Shown: positions 36,635 through 49,480, counted from the first letter of the stretch. The stretch is 64,000 nucleotides of DNA from Escarpia spicata (GCA_963995525.1 CAXEFP010000001.1:434001-498000); one strand, 5' to 3'. Notes: generated from the sequence alone by a model not told the origin. A program made the numbers and translations.

Positions 36635-37144
36635 AGGATGGAGGAGCCATGTGATGTTGAATTTGGAAAGTGTAGGTTGGAGGAGCCATGCTATGTTGGA
36701 GTTGGAGAGTGTAGGAAGGATAAGCCATGTTATGTTGAAGTTGGAGAGTGTGGGATGGAGGAGTCATGCTGTGTTGGAGTTGGAGAGTGTAGTATGGAGG
36801 AACCATGTTATGTTGGAGTTGGAGAGTGTAGGATGGAGGAGCCATGTTATTTTGGAGTTGGAGAGTGCAGTATGGAGGAGCCATGCTATGTTGGAGTTGG
36901 AGAGTGTAGGATGGAGAAGCCATGTTATGTTGAAGTTGGAGAGTGTGGGATGGAGGAGTCATGCTGTGTTGGAGTTGGAGAGTGTAGGATGGAGGAACCA
37001 TGTTATGTTGGAGTTGGAGAGTGTAGGATGGAGGAGCCATGTTATTTTGGAGTTGGAGAGTGCAGTATGGAGGAGCCATGCTATGTTGGAGTTGGAGAGT
37101 GTAGGATGGAGGAGTCATGCTGTGTTGGAGTTGGAGAGTGTAGG
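36635..37144 (+). repeat. 39-mer block H510c
   Basis: Partner of 12428-12937 with the gtgatgttgaa head but the usual gttggagtt in the last unit. Confidence 0.95.
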
Positions 37145-38009
37145 ATGTTAGTATAGTAGTAGTATATTAGTGTAGTAGTATTATTGTAGTATAGTAGTAT
37201 TATAGTAGTAGGATAGTAGTAGCATAGTAGTATAGTAGCATAGTAGTATAGTATTATAGTAGTATAGTAATATAGTAGTATAATAGTATGGTAGCATAGT
37301 AGTATAGTAGGATAGTAGTATAGTAGGATAGTAGTATAGTAGGATAGTAGTATAGTAGTATAGTAGGATAGTAGTATAGTAGGATAGTAGTATAGTAGGA
37401 TAGTAGTATAGTAGGATAGTAGTATAGTAGGATAGTAGTATAGTAGGATGGTAGTATAGTAGGATAATAGTATAGTAGTATAGTAGTATAGTAGTATAGT
37501 AGGATAGTAGTATAGTAGGATAGTAGTATAGTAGTATAGTAGTATAGTAGTATAGTAGTACAGTAGTATAGTAGTATAGTAGGATAGTAGTATAGTAGGA
37601 TAGTAGTATAGTAGGATAGTAGTATAGTAGGATAGTAGTATAGTAGGATAGTAGTATAGTAGGATAGTAGTATAGTAGTATAGTAGTATAGTAAGATAGT
37701 AGTATAGTAGGATAGTAGTATAATAGGATAGTAGGATAGTAGTATAGTAGGATAGTAGTATAGTAGGATAGTAGTATAGTAGTATAGTAGTATAGTAGGA
37801 TAGTAGTATAGTAGGATAGTAGTATAGTAGGATAGTAGTATAGTAGGATAGTAGTATAGTAGGATAGTAGTATAGTAGTATAGTAGTATAGTAGGATAGT
37901 AGTATAGTAGTATAGTAGGATAGTAGTATAGTAGTATAGTAGTATAGTAGTATAGTAGGATAGTAGGATAGTAGTATAGTAGTATAGTAGGATAGTAGTA
38001 TAGTAGTGT
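37145..38009 (+). repeat. c-linker passing directly into long E tract (no h block)
   Basis: Partner of 12938-13818, 16 bp shorter overall. One tacag near 37559. Confidence 0.88.
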
Positions 38010-38363
38010 AGGATGGAGGAGCCATGTTATGTTGGATTTGGAAAGTGTAGGTTGGAGGAGCCATGCTATGTTGGAGTTGGAGAGTGTAGGAAGGATAAGC
38101 CATGTTATGTTGAAGTTGGAGAGTGTGGGATGGAGGAGTCATGCTGTGTTGGAGTTGGAGAGTGTAGTATGGAGGAACCATGTTATGTTGGAGTTGGAGA
38201 GTGTAGGATGGAGGAGCCATGTTATTTTGGAGTTGGAGAGTGCAGTATGGAGGAGCCATGCTATGTTGGAGTTGGAGAGTGTAGAATGGAGAAGCCATGT
38301 TATGTTGAAGTTGGAGAGTGTGGGATGGAGGAGTCATGCTGTGTTGGAGTTGGAGAGTGTAGG
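38010..38363 (+). repeat. 39-mer block H354c
   Basis: Partner of 13819-14172 with gtagaatgg near 38283. Confidence 0.95.
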
Positions 38364-38764
38364 ATGTTAGTATAGTAGTAGTATATTAGTGTAGTAGTAT
38401 TATAGTAGTATAGTAGTAGTATAGTAGTAGGATAGTAGTAGCATAGTAGTATAGTAGCATAGTAGTATAGTAGCATAGTAGTATAGTATTATAGTAGTAT
38501 AGTAGTATAGTAGTATAATAGTATAGTAGCATAGTAGTATAGTAGGATGGAGGAGCCATGTTATGTTGGAGTTGGAGTGTGTAGGATGGAGGAGCCATGT
38601 TATGTTGGAGTTGGAGAGTGCAGTATGGAGGAGCAATGCTATGTTGGTGTATAGTAGTATAGTAGTATAGTAGTATAGTAGTACAGTAGTATAGTAGTAT
38701 AGTAGGATAGTAGTATAGTAGGATAGTAGTATAGTAGGATAGTAGGATAGTAGTATAGTAGTGT
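38364..38764 (+). repeat. c-linker, h block and short E tract
   Basis: T 38364-38543 has one extra tagcatag/tagtatag pair (16 bp) against 14173; h 38544-38650; E 38651-38764. Confidence 0.9.
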
Positions 38765-39118
38765 AGGATGGAGGAGCCATGTTATGTTGAATTTGGAAAG
38801 TGTAGGTTGGAGGAGCCATGCTATGTTGGAGTTGGAGAGTGTAGGAAGGATAAGCCATGTTATGTTGAAGTTGGAGAGTGTGGGATGGAGGAGTCATGCT
38901 GTGTTGGAGTTGGAGAGTGTAGGATGGAGGAACCATGTTATGTTGGAGTTGGAGAGTGTAGGATGGAGGAGCCATGTTATTTTGGAGTTGGAGAGTGCAG
39001 TATGGAGGAGCCATGCTATGTTGGAGTTGGAGAGTGTAGGATGGAGAAGCCATGTTATGTTGAAGTTGGAGAGTGTGGGATGGAGGAGTCATGCTGTGTT
39101 GGAGTTGGAGAGTGTAGG
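38765..39118 (+). repeat. 39-mer block H354b
   Basis: Partner of 14558-14911 with the gttatgttgaa head. First block of the 6.4-kb tandem pair. Confidence 0.95.
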
Positions 39119-39839
39119 ATTTTAGTATAGTAGTAGTATATTAGTGTAGTAGTATTATAGTAGTATAATAGTAGTATAGTAGTAGGACAGTAGTAGCATA
39201 GTAGTATAGTAGCATAGTAGTATAGTATTATAGTAGTATAGTAGTATAGTGGTATAGTAGGATAGTAGTATAGTAGTATAGTAGGGTAGTAGTATAGTAG
39301 GATAGTAGGATAGTGGTATAGTAGGATAGTAGTATAGTAGTATAGTAGTATAGTAGGATAGTAGTATAGTAGGATAGTAGTATAGTAGGATAGTAGTATA
39401 GTAGGATAGTAGTATAGTAGGATAGTAGTATAGTAGGATAGTAGTATAGTAGGGTAGTAGTATAGTAGTATAGTAGGATAGTAGGATAGTAGGATAGTAG
39501 TATAGTAGGATAGTAGTATAGTAGGATAGTAGTATAGTAGGATAGTAGTATAGTAGTATAGTAAGATAGTAGTATAGTAGGATAGTAGTATAATAGGATA
39601 GTAGTATAGTAGGATAGTAGGATAGTAGTATAGTAGGATAGTAGTATAGTAGGATAGTAGTATAGTAGTATAGTAGGATAGTAGTATAGTAGGATAGTAG
39701 TATAGTAGGATAGTAGTATAGTAGGATAGTAGTATAGTAGGATAGTATTATAGTAGGATAGTAGTATAGTAGTATAGTAGTATAGTAGGATAGTAGGATA
39801 GTAGTATAGTAGTATAGTAGGATAGTAGTATAGTAGTGT
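39119..39839 (+). repeat. b-linker passing directly into E tract (no h block)
   Basis: Carries aggacagtag near 39183 and tagtagggtag near 39282 and 39450. Confidence 0.88.
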
Positions 39840-40349
39840 AGGATGGAGGAGCCATGTGATGTTGGATTTGGAAAGTGTAGGTTGGAGGAGCCATGCTATG
39901 TTGGAGTTGGAGAGTGTAGGAAGGATAAGCCATGTTATGTTGAAGTTGGAGAGTGTGGGATGGAGGAGTCATGCTGTGTTGGAGTTGGAGAGTGTAGTAT
40001 GGAGGAACCATGTTATGTTGGAGTTGGAGAGTGTAGGATGGAGGAGCCATGTTATTTTGGAGTTGGAGAGTGCAGTATGGAGGAGCCATGCTATGTTGGA
40101 GTTGGAGAGTGTAGGATGGAGAAGCCATGTTATGTTGAAGTTGGAGAGTGTGGGATGGAGGAGTCATGCTGTGTTGGAGTTGGAGAGTGTAGGATGGAGG
40201 AACCATGTTATGTTGGAGTTGGAGAGTGTAGGATGGAGGAGCCATGTTATTTTGGAGTTGGAGAGTGCAGTATGGAGGAGCCATGCTATGTTGGAGTTGG
40301 AGAGTGTAGGATGGAGGAGTCATGCTGTGTTGGAGTTGGAGAGTGTAGG
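39840..40349 (+). repeat. 39-mer block H510c
   Basis: Partner of 15657-16166 and of 46240-46749. Confidence 0.95.
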
Positions 40350-41094
40350 ATGTTAGTATAGTAGTAGTATATTAGTGTAGTAGTATTATTGTAGTATAGT
40401 AGTATTATAGTAGTAGGATAGTAGTAGCATAGTAGTATAGTAGCATAGTAGTATAGTATTATAGTAGTATAGTAATATAGTAGTATAATAGTATGGTAGC
40501 ATAGTAGTATAGTAGGATGGAGGAGCCATGTTATGTTGGAGTTGGAGTGTGTAGGATGGAGGAGCCATGTTATGTTGGAGTTGGAGAGTGCAGTATGGAG
40601 GAGCAATGCTATGTTGGTGTATAGTAGTATAGTAGTATAGTAGTATAGTAGTACAGTAGTATAGTAGTATAGTAGGATAGTAGTATAGTAGGATAGTAGT
40701 ATAGTAGGATAGTAGTATAGTAGGATAGTAGTATAGTAGGATAGTAGTATAGTAGGATAGTAGTATAGTAGTATAGTAGTATAGTAAGATAGTAGTATAG
40801 TAGGATAGTAGTATAATAGGATAGTAGTATAGTAGTATAGTAGGATAGTAGTATAGTAGGATAGTAGCATAGTAGGATAGTAGTATAGTAGTATAGTAGG
40901 ATAGTAGTATAGTAGGATAGTAGTATAGTAGGATAGTAGTATAGTAGGATAGTAGTATAGTAGTATAGTAGTATAGTAGTATAGTAGGATAGTAGTATAG
41001 TAGTATAGTAGGATAGTAGTATAGTAGTATAGTAGTATAGTAGGATAGTAGGATAGTAGTATAGTAGTATAGTAGGATAGTAGTATAGTAGTGT
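40350..41094 (+). repeat. c-linker, h block and E tract
   Basis: T 40350-40513, h 40514-40620, E 40621-41094. Private tagcatag near 40866, shared with 47266. Confidence 0.9.
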
Positions 41095-41669
41095 AGGATG
41101 GAGGAGCCATGTTATGTTGGATTTGGAAAGTGTAGGTTGGAGGAGCCATGCTATGTTGGAGTTGGAGAGTGTAGGAAGGATAAGCCATGTTATGTTGAAG
41201 TTGGAGAGTGTGGGATGGAGGAGTCATGCTGTGTTGGAGTTGGAGAGTGTAGTATGGAGGAACCATGTTATGTTGGAGTTGGAGAGTGTAGGATGGAGGA
41301 GCCATGTTATTTTGGAGTTGGAGAGTGCAGTATGGAGGAGCCATGCTATGTTGGAGTTGGAGAGTGTAGGATGGAGAAGCCATGTTATGTTGAAGTTGGA
41401 GAGTGTGGGATGAAGGAGTCATGCTGTGTTGGAGTTGGAGAGTGTAGGATGGAGGAACCATGTTATGTTGGAGTTGGAGAGTGTAGGATGGAGGAGCCAT
41501 GTTATTTTGGAGTTGGAGAGTGCAGTATGGAGGAGCCATGCTATGTTGGAGTTGGAGAGTGTAGGATGGAGAAGCCATGTTATGTTGGAGTTGGAGTGTG
41601 TAGGATGGAGGAGCCATGTTATGTTGGAGTTGGAGAGTGCAGTATGGAGGAGCAATGCTATGTTGGTGT
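41095..41669 (+). repeat. 39-mer block H575
   Basis: Same translation as 511 and 24611. Fused h tail. Confidence 0.95.
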
Positions 41670-41759
41670 ATAGTAGTATAGTAGTATAGTAGTATAGTAG
41701 TATAGTAGTACAGTAGTATAGTAGGATAGTAGTATAGTAGGATAGTAGTATAGTAGTGT
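41670..41759 (+). repeat. E tract, 90 bp
   Basis: Shortest inter-block 8-mer spacer, equal to 48086-48175. Confidence 0.93.
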
Positions 41760-42113
41760 AGGATGGAGGAGCCATGTTATGTTGGATTTGGAAAGTGTAG
41801 GTTGGAGGAGCCATGCTATGTTGGAGTTGGAGAGTGTAGGAAGGATAAGCCATGTTATGTTGAAGTTGGAGAGTGTGGGATGGAGGAGTCATGCTGTGTT
41901 GGAGTTGGAGAGTGTAGGATGGAGGAACCATGTTATGTTGGAGTTGGAATGTGTAGGATGGAGGAGCCATGTTATTTTGGAGTTGGAGAGTGCAGTATGG
42001 AGGAGCCATGCTATGTTGGAGTTGGAGAGTGTAGGATGGAGAAGCCATGTTATGTTGAAGTTGGAGAGTGTGGGATGGAGGAGTCATGCTGTGTTGGAGT
42101 TGGAGAGTGTAGG
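41760..42113 (+). repeat. 39-mer block H354a
   Basis: Fifth unit reads ggaatgtgtagg (G to A near 41949), a change not seen in the copies at 48176 and 57916. Confidence 0.95.
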
Positions 42114-42706
42114 ATTTTAGTAGAGTAGTAGTATATTAGTGTAATAGTATTATAGTAGTATAATAGTAGTATAGTAGTAGGATAGTAGTAGCATAGTAGT
42201 ATAGTAGCATAGTAGTATAGTAATATAGAAGTATAGTAGTATAATAGTATAGTAGCATAGTAGTATAGTTGGATGGAGGAACCATGTTATGTTGGAGTTG
42301 GAGTGTGTAGGATGGAGGAGCCATGTTATGTTGGAGTTGGAGAGTGCAGTATGGAGGAGCAATGCTATGTTGGTGTATAGTAGTATAGTAGTATAGTAGT
42401 ATAGTAGTATAGTAGTATAGTAGGATAGTAGGATAGTAGTATAGTAGTATAGTAGTATAGTAGGATAGTAGTATAGTAGGATAGTAGAATAGTAGGATAG
42501 TAGTATAGAAGGATAGTAGTATAGTAGGATAGTAGTATAGTAGGATAGTAGTATAGTAGGATAGTAGTATAGTAGGATTGTAGTATAGTAGGATAATAGT
42601 ATAGTATTATAGTATTATAGTATTATAGTAGTATAGTAGTATAGTAGGATAGTAGTATAGTAGGATAGTAGTATAGTAGTATAGTAGGATAGTAGTATAG
42701 TAGTGT
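42114..42706 (+). repeat. a-linker, h block and E tract
   Basis: T 42114-42270, h 42271-42376 with ggaggaaccatg in place of ggaggagccatg (also at 48690 and 58430), E 42377-42706. Confidence 0.9.
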
Positions 42707-43064
42707 AGGATGGAGTAGCCATGTTATGTTGGATTTGGAAAGTGTAGGTTGGAGGAGCCATGCTATGTTGGAGTTGGAGAGTGTAGGAAGGATAAGCCAT
42801 GTTATGTTGAAGTTGGAGAGTGTGGGATGGAGGAGTCATGCTGTGTTGGAGTTGGAGAGTGTAGGATGGAGGAACCATGTTATGTTGGAGTTGGAGAGTG
42901 TAGGGTGGAGGAGCCATGTTATTTTGGAGTTGGAGAGTGAAGTATGGAGGAGCCATGCTATGTTGGAGTTGGAGAGTGTGGGATGGAGGAGCCATGCTGT
43001 GTTGGAGTTGGAGAGTGTAGGATGGAGGAGCCAGGCTATGTTGGGGTTGGAGTGTGTAGGATGG
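42707..43064 (+). repeat. 39-mer block H358 (gagtagcc start), variant clade
   Basis: Carries gggtggag near 42903 and gagtgaagt near 42935, the latter making a tga at 42938-42940. Both marks recur at 49123 and 58863 only. Confidence 0.95.
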
Positions 43065-44190
43065 TATTATAGTATTATAGTATTATAATATAGTAGTATA
43101 GTAGTATTGTAGGATGGAGGAGCCGTGTTATGTTGGAGTTGGAGAGTGTAGGATGGAGGAGCCATGTTATGTTGGAGTTGGAGAGTGCAGTATGGAGGAG
43201 CAATGCTATGTTGGTGTATAGTAGTATAGTAGTATAGTAGTATAGTAGTATAGTAGTATAGTAGGATAGTATTATTGTAGTATAGTAGTAGTATAGTAGT
43301 AGGATAGTAGTAGCATAGTAGTATAGTAGCATGGTAGTATAGTATTATAGTAGTATAGTAATATAGTAGTATAATAGTATGGTAGCATAGTAGTATAGTA
43401 GGATGGAGGAGCCATGTTATGTTGGAGTGTGTAGGATGGAGGAGCCATGTTATGTTGGAGTTGGAGAGTGCAGTATGGAGGAGCAATGCTATGTTGGTGT
43501 ATAGTAGTATAGTAGTATAGTAGTATAGTAGTATAGTAGTATAGTAGTATAGTAGTATAGTAGTATAGTAGTATAGTGGTATAGTAGGATAGTAGTATAG
43601 TAGGATAGTAGTATAGTAGGATAGTAATATAGTAGGATAGTAGTATAGTAGGATAGTAGTATAGTAGGATAGTAGTATAGTAGGATAGTAGTATAGTAGG
43701 ATAGTAGTATAGTAGGATAGTAGTATAGTAGGATAGTAGTATAGTAGTATAGTAGTATAGTAGGATAGTAGTATAGTAGGATAGTAGTATAGTAGGATAG
43801 TAGTATAGTAGGATAGTAGTATAGTAGGATAGTAGTATAGTAGTATAGTAAGATAGTAGTATAGTAGGATAGTAGTATAATAGGATAGTAGTATAGTAGG
43901 ATAGTAGTATAGTAGGATAGTAGTATAGTAGGATAGTAGTATAGTAGTATAGTAGAATAGTAGTATAGTAGGATAGTAGTATAGTAGGATAGTAGTATAG
44001 TAGGATAGTAGTATAGTAGGATAGTAGTATAGTAGGATAGTAGTATAGTATGATAGTAGTATAGTAGTATAGTAGGATAGTAGTATAGTAGTATAGTAGT
44101 ACAGTAGTATAGTAGTATAGTAGTATCGTAGTATAGTAGGATAGTAGGATAGTAGTATAGTAGTATAGTAGGATAGTAGTATAGTAGTGT
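43065..44190 (+). repeat. U, n, T, shortened h and long E tract
   Basis: U 43065-43110, n 43111-43217, T 43218-43399, h 43400-43500 with a 6-bp loss (gttggagtgtgtagg), E 43501-44190. One tagaatag near 43953 and taatatag near 43626. Confidence 0.9.
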
Positions 44191-44739
44191 AGGATGGAGG
44201 AGCCATGTTATGTTGGATTTGGAAAGTGTAGGTTGGAGGAGCCATGCTATGTTTGAGTTGGAGAGTGTAGGAAGGATAAGCCATGTTATGTTGAAGTTGG
44301 AGAGTGTGGGATGGAGGAGTCATGCTGTGTTGGAGTTGGAGAGTGTAGTATGGAGGAACCATGTTATGTTGGAGTTGGAGAGTGTAGGATGGAGGAGCCA
44401 TGTAATTTTTGAGTTGGAGAGTGCAGTATGGAGGAGCCATGCTATGATGGAGTTGGAGAGTGTAGGATGGAGAAGCCATGTTATGTTGAAGTTGGAGAGT
44501 GTGGGATGGAGGAGTCATGCTGTGTTGGAGTTGGAGAGTGTAGGATGGAGGAACCATGTTATGTTGGAGTTGGAGAGTGTAGGATGGAGGAGCCATGTTA
44601 TTTTGGAGTTGGAGAGTGCAGTATGGAGGAGCCATGCTATGTTGGATTTGGAGAGTGTAGGATGGAGAAGCCATGTTATGTTGAAGTTGGAGAGTGTGGG
44701 ATGGAGGAGTCATGCTGTGTTGGAGTTGGAGAGTGTAGG
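44191..44739 (+). repeat. 39-mer block H549c
   Basis: Fourteen units. gtaatttttgag near 44403 makes a tga at 44410-44412 in the frame open in other blocks. Confidence 0.95.
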
Positions 44740-45132
44740 ATGTTAGTATAGTAGTAGTATATTAGTGTAGTAGTATTATTGTAGTATAGTAGTAGTATAG
44801 TAGTAGGATAGTAGAAGCATAGTAGTATAGTAGCATAGTAGTATAGTATTATAGTAGTATAGTAATATAGTAGTATAATAGTATGGTAGCATAGTAGTAT
44901 AGTAGGATGGAGGAGCCATGTTATGTTGGAGTTGGAGTGTGTAGGATGGAGGAGCCATGTTATGTTGGAGTTGGAGAGTGCAGTATGGAGGAGCAATGCT
45001 ATGTTGGTGTATAGTAGTATAGTAGTATAGTAGTATAGTAGTATAGTAGTACAGTAGTATAGTAGTATAGTAGGATAGTAGTATAGTAGAATAGTAGTAT
45101 AGTAGGATAGTAGGATAGTAGTATAGTAGTGT
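44740..45132 (+). repeat. c-linker, h block and short E tract
   Basis: T 44740-44903 has gtagaagcatag near 44813; h 44904-45010; E 45011-45132 with gaatag near 45089. Confidence 0.9.
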
Positions 45133-45486
45133 AGGATGGAGGAGCCATGTTATGTTGGATTTGGAAAGTGTAGGTTGGAGGAGCCATGCTATGTTGGAGT
45201 TGGAGAGTGTAGGAAGGATAAGCCATGTTATGTTGAAGTTGGAGAGTGTGGGATGGAGGAGTCATGCTGTGTTGGAGTTGGAGAGTGTAGGATGGAGGAA
45301 CCATGTTATGTTGGAGTTGGAGAGTGTAGGATGGAGGAGCCATGTTATTTTGGAGTTGGAGAGTGCAGTATGGAGGAGCCATGCTATGTTGGAGTTGGAG
45401 AGTGTAGGATGGAGAAGCCATGTTATGTTGAAGTTGGAGAGTGTGGGATGGAGGAGTCATGCTGTGTTGGAGTTGGAGAGTGTAGG
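45133..45486 (+). repeat. 39-mer block H354b
   Basis: Nine units with the common head. First block of the second 6.4-kb unit. Confidence 0.95.
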
Positions 45487-46239
45487 ATTTTAGTATAGTA
45501 GTAGTATATTAGTGTAGTAGTATTATAGTAGTATAATAGTAGTATAGTAGTAGGACAGTAGTAGCATAGTAGTATAGTAGCATAGTAGTATAGTATTATA
45601 GTAGTATAGTAGTATAGTGGTATAGTAGGATAGTAGTATAGTAGTATAGTAGGGTAGTAGTATAGTAGGATAGTAGGATAGTGGTATAGTAGGATAGTAG
45701 TATAGTAGTATAGTAGTATAGTAGGATAGTAGTATAGTAGGATAGTAGTATAGTAGGATAGTAGTATAGTAGGATAGTAGTATAGTAGGATAGTAGTATA
45801 GTAGGATAGTAGTATAGTAGGGTAGTAGTATAGTAGTATAGTAGTATAGTAGGATAGTAGGATAGTAGGATAGTAGTATAGTAGGATAGTAGTATAGTAG
45901 GATAGTAGTATAGTAGTATAGTAGGATAGTAGTATAGTAGTATAGTAAGATAGTAGTATAGTAGGATAGTAGTATAATAGGATAGTAGTATAGTAGGATA
46001 GTAGGATAGTAGTATAGTAGGATAGTAGTATATTAGGATAGTAGTATAGTAGTATAGTAGGATAGTAGTATAGTAGGATAGTAGTATAGTAGGATAGTAG
46101 TATAGTAGGATAGTAGTATAGTAGGATAGTATTATAGTAGGATAGTAGTATAGTAGTATAGTAGTATAGTAGTATAGTAGTATAGTAGGATAGTAGGATA
46201 GTAGTATAGTAGTATAGTAGGATAGTAGTATAGTAGTGT
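45487..46239 (+). repeat. b-linker passing directly into E tract (no h block)
   Basis: Keeps aggacagtag near 45552 and tagtagggtag marks; 32 bp longer than at 39119. Confidence 0.88.
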
Positions 46240-46749
46240 AGGATGGAGGAGCCATGTGATGTTGGATTTGGAAAGTGTAGGTTGGAGGAGCCATGCTATG
46301 TTGGAGTTGGAGAGTGTAGGAAGGATAAGCCATGTTATGTTGAAGTTGGAGAGTGTGGGATGGAGGAGTCATGCTGTGTTGGAGTTGGAGAGTGTAGTAT
46401 GGAGGAACCATGTTATGTTGGAGTTGGAGAGTGTAGGATGGAGGAGCCATGTTATTTTGGAGTTGGAGAGTGCAGTATGGAGGAGCCATGCTATGTTGGA
46501 GTTGGAGAGTGTAGGATGGAGAAGCCATGTTATGTTGAAGTTGGAGAGTGTGGGATGGAGGAGTCATGCTGTGTTGGAGTTGGAGAGTGTAGGATGGAGG
46601 AACCATGTTATGTTGGAGTTGGAGAGTGTAGGATGGAGGAGCCATGTTATTTTGGAGTTGGAGAGTGCAGTATGGAGGAGCCATGCTATGTTGGAGTTGG
46701 AGAGTGTAGGATGGAGGAGTCATGCTGTGTTGGAGTTGGAGAGTGTAGG
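46240..46749 (+). repeat. 39-mer block H510c
   Basis: Partner of 39840-40349 at 6400 bp. Confidence 0.95.
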
Positions 46750-47510
46750 ATGTTAGTATAGTAGTAGTATATTAGTGTAGTAGTATTATTGTAGTATAGT
46801 AGTATTATAGTAGTAGGATAGTAGTAGCATAGTAGTATAGTAGCATAGTAGTATAGTATTATAGTAGTATAGTAATATAGTAGTATAATAGTATGGTAGC
46901 ATAGTAGTATAGTAGGATGGAGGAGCCATGTTATGTTGGAGTTGGAGTGTGTAGGATGGAGGAGCCATGTTATGTTGGAGTTGGAGAGTGCAGTATGGAG
47001 GAGCAATGCTATGTTGGTGTATAGTAGTATAGTAGTATAGTAGTATAGTAGTACAGTAGTATAGTAGTATAGTAGGATAGTAGTATAGTAGGATAGTAGT
47101 ATAGTAGGATAGTAGTATAGTAGGATAGTAGTATAGTAGGATAGTAGTATAGTAGGATAGTAGTATAGTAGTATAGTAGTATAGTAAGATAGTAGTATAG
47201 TAGGATAGTAGTATAATAGGATAGTAGTATAGTAGTATAGTAGGATAGTAGTATAGTAGGATAGTAGCATAGTAGGATAGTAGTATAGTAGTATAGTAGG
47301 ATAGTAGTATAGTAGGATAGTAGTATAGTAGGATAGTAGGATAGTAGTATAGTAGGATAGTAGTATAGTAGTATAGTAGTATAGTAGTATAGTAGGATAG
47401 TAGTATAGTAGTATAGTAGGATAGTAGTATAGTAGTATAGTAGTATAGTAGTATAGTAGGATAGTAGGATAGTAGTATAGTAGTATAGTAGGATAGTAGT
47501 ATAGTAGTGT
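46750..47510 (+). repeat. c-linker, h block and E tract
   Basis: T 46750-46913, h 46914-47020, E 47021-47510, 16 bp longer than at 40621. Confidence 0.9.
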
Positions 47511-48085
47511 AGGATGGAGGAGCCATGTTATGTTGGATTTGGAAAGTGTAGGTTGGAGGAGCCATGCTATGTTGGAGTTGGAGAGTGTAGGAAGGATAAG
47601 CCATGTTATGTTGAAGTTGGAGAGTGTGGGATGGAGGAGTCATGCTGTGTTGGAGTTGGAGAGTGTAGTATGGAGGAACCATGTTATGTTGGAGTTGGAG
47701 AGTGTAGGATGGAGGAGCCATGTTATTTTGGAGTTGGAGAGTGCAGTATGGAGGAGCCATGCTATGTTGGAGTTGGAGAGTGTAGGATGGAGAAGCCATG
47801 TTATGTTGAAGTTGGAGAGTGTGGGATGAAGGAGTCATGCTGTGTTGGAGTTGGAGAGTGTAGGATGGAGGAACCATGTTATGTTGGAGTTGGAGAGTGT
47901 AGGATGGAGGAGCCATGTTATTTTGGAGTTGGAGAGTGCAGTATGGAGGAGCCATGCTATGTTGGAGTTGGAGAGTGTAGGATGGAGAAGCCATGTTATG
48001 TTGGAGTTGGAGTGTGTAGGATGGAGGAGCCATGTTATGTTGGAGTTGGAGAGTGCAGTATGGAGGAGCAATGCTATGTTGGTGT
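47511..48085 (+). repeat. 39-mer block H575
   Basis: Partner of 41095-41669. Confidence 0.95.
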
Positions 48086-48175
48086 ATAGTAGTATAGTAG
48101 TATAGTAGTATAGTAGTATAGTAGTACAGTAGTATAGTAGGATAGTAGTATAGTAGGATAGTAGTATAGTAGTGT
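48086..48175 (+). repeat. E tract, 90 bp
   Basis: Left end of the 9.74-kb-offset duplication falls in this spacer or just before it. Confidence 0.93.
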
Positions 48176-48529
48176 AGGATGGAGGAGCCATGTTATGTTG
48201 GATTTGGAAAGTGTAGGTTGGAGGAGCCATGCTATGTTGGAGTTGGAGAGTGTAGGAAGGATAAGCCATGTTATGTTGAAGTTGGAGAGTGTGGGATGGA
48301 GGAGTCATGCTGTGTTGGAGTTGGAGAGTGTAGGATGGAGGAACCATGTTATGTTGGAGTTGGAGTGTGTAGGATGGAGGAGCCATGTTATTTTGGAGTT
48401 GGAGAGTGCAGTATGGAGGAGCCATGCTATGTTGGAGTTGGAGAGTGTAGGATGGAGAAGCCATGTTATGTTGAAGTTGGAGAGTGTGGGATGGAGGAGT
48501 CATGCTGTGTTGGAGTTGGAGAGTGTAGG
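48176..48529 (+). repeat. 39-mer block H354a
   Basis: Partner of 41760 and 57916, with the usual ggagtgtgtagg. Confidence 0.95.
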
Positions 48530-49122
48530 ATTTTAGTAGAGTAGTAGTATATTAGTGTAATAGTATTATAGTAGTATAATAGTAGTATAGTAGTAGGATA
48601 GTAGTAGCATAGTAGTATAGTAGCATAGTAGTATAGTAATATAGAAGTATAGTAGTATAATAGTATAGTAGCATAGTAGTATAGTTGGATGGAGGAACCA
48701 TGTTATGTTGGAGTTGGAGTGTGTAGGATGGAGGAGCCATGTTATGTTGGAGTTGGAGAGTGCAGTATGGAGGAGCAATGCTATGTTGGTGTATAGTAGT
48801 ATAGTAGTATAGTAGTATAGTAGTATAGTAGTATAGTAGGATAGTAGGATAGTAGTATAGTAGTATAGTAGTATAGTAGGATAGTAGTATAGTAGGATAG
48901 TAGAATAGTAGGATAGTAGTATAGAAGGATAGTAGTATAGTAGGATAGTAGTATAGTAGGATAGTAGTATAGTAGGATAGTAGTATAGTAGGATTGTAGT
49001 ATAGTAGGATAATAGTATAGTATTATAGTATTATAGTATTATAGTAGTATAGTAGTATAGTAGGATAGTAGTATAGTAGGATAGTAGTATAGTAGTATAG
49101 TAGGATAGTAGTATAGTAGTGT
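48530..49122 (+). repeat. a-linker, h block and E tract
   Basis: T 48530-48686, h 48687-48792 (ggaggaacc), E 48793-49122. Same lengths as at 42114 and 58270. Confidence 0.9.
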
Positions 49123-49480
49123 AGGATGGAGTAGCCATGTTATGTTGGATTTGGAAAGTGTAGGTTGGAGGAGCCATGCTATGTTGGAGTTGGAGAGTGT
49201 AGGAAGGATAAGCCATGTTATGTTGAAGTTGGAGAGTGTGGGATGGAGGAGTCATGCTGTGTTGGAGTTGGAGAGTGTAGGATGGAGGAACCATGTTATG
49301 TTGGAGTTGGAGAGTGTAGGGTGGAGGAGCCATGTTATTTTGGAGTTGGAGAGTGAAGTATGGAGGAGCCATGCTATGTTGGAGTTGGAGAGTGTGGGAT
49401 GGAGGAGCCATGCTGTGTTGGAGTTGGAGAGTGTAGGATGGAGGAGCCAGGCTATGTTGGGGTTGGAGTGTGTAGGATGG
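49123..49480 (+). repeat. 39-mer block H358 (gagtagcc start), variant clade
   Basis: Shares gggtggag and gagtgaagt with 42707 and 58863. Confidence 0.95.

Larger units (their letters stand above)
24085..40620. repeat. Large duplication, copy 2 (partner 1-16437)
   Basis: Same series of blocks as copy 1. The main differences are a full H354a block at 30369 where copy 1 has the 159-bp form, 8-mer copy-number changes in most E tracts, and scattered point changes such as aggaaggag at 30369 in place of aggatggag. To the right of 40620 the order changes to that of 24611 rather than 16640, so the duplication ends in or near the h block at 40514-40620. Confidence 0.9.
38765..45132. repeat. 6.4-kb tandem duplication, copy 1
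   Basis: Blocks H354b, H510c, H575, H354a, H358 and H549c occur here in the same order as in 45133-51564, with offsets of 6368, 6400, 6416, 6416, 6416 and 6432 bp. The offset steps are all multiples of 8. Both copies carry the rare changes of the 42707 and 49123 blocks (gggtggag, gagtgaagt) and a 6-bp deletion in the following h block. Confidence 0.9.
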
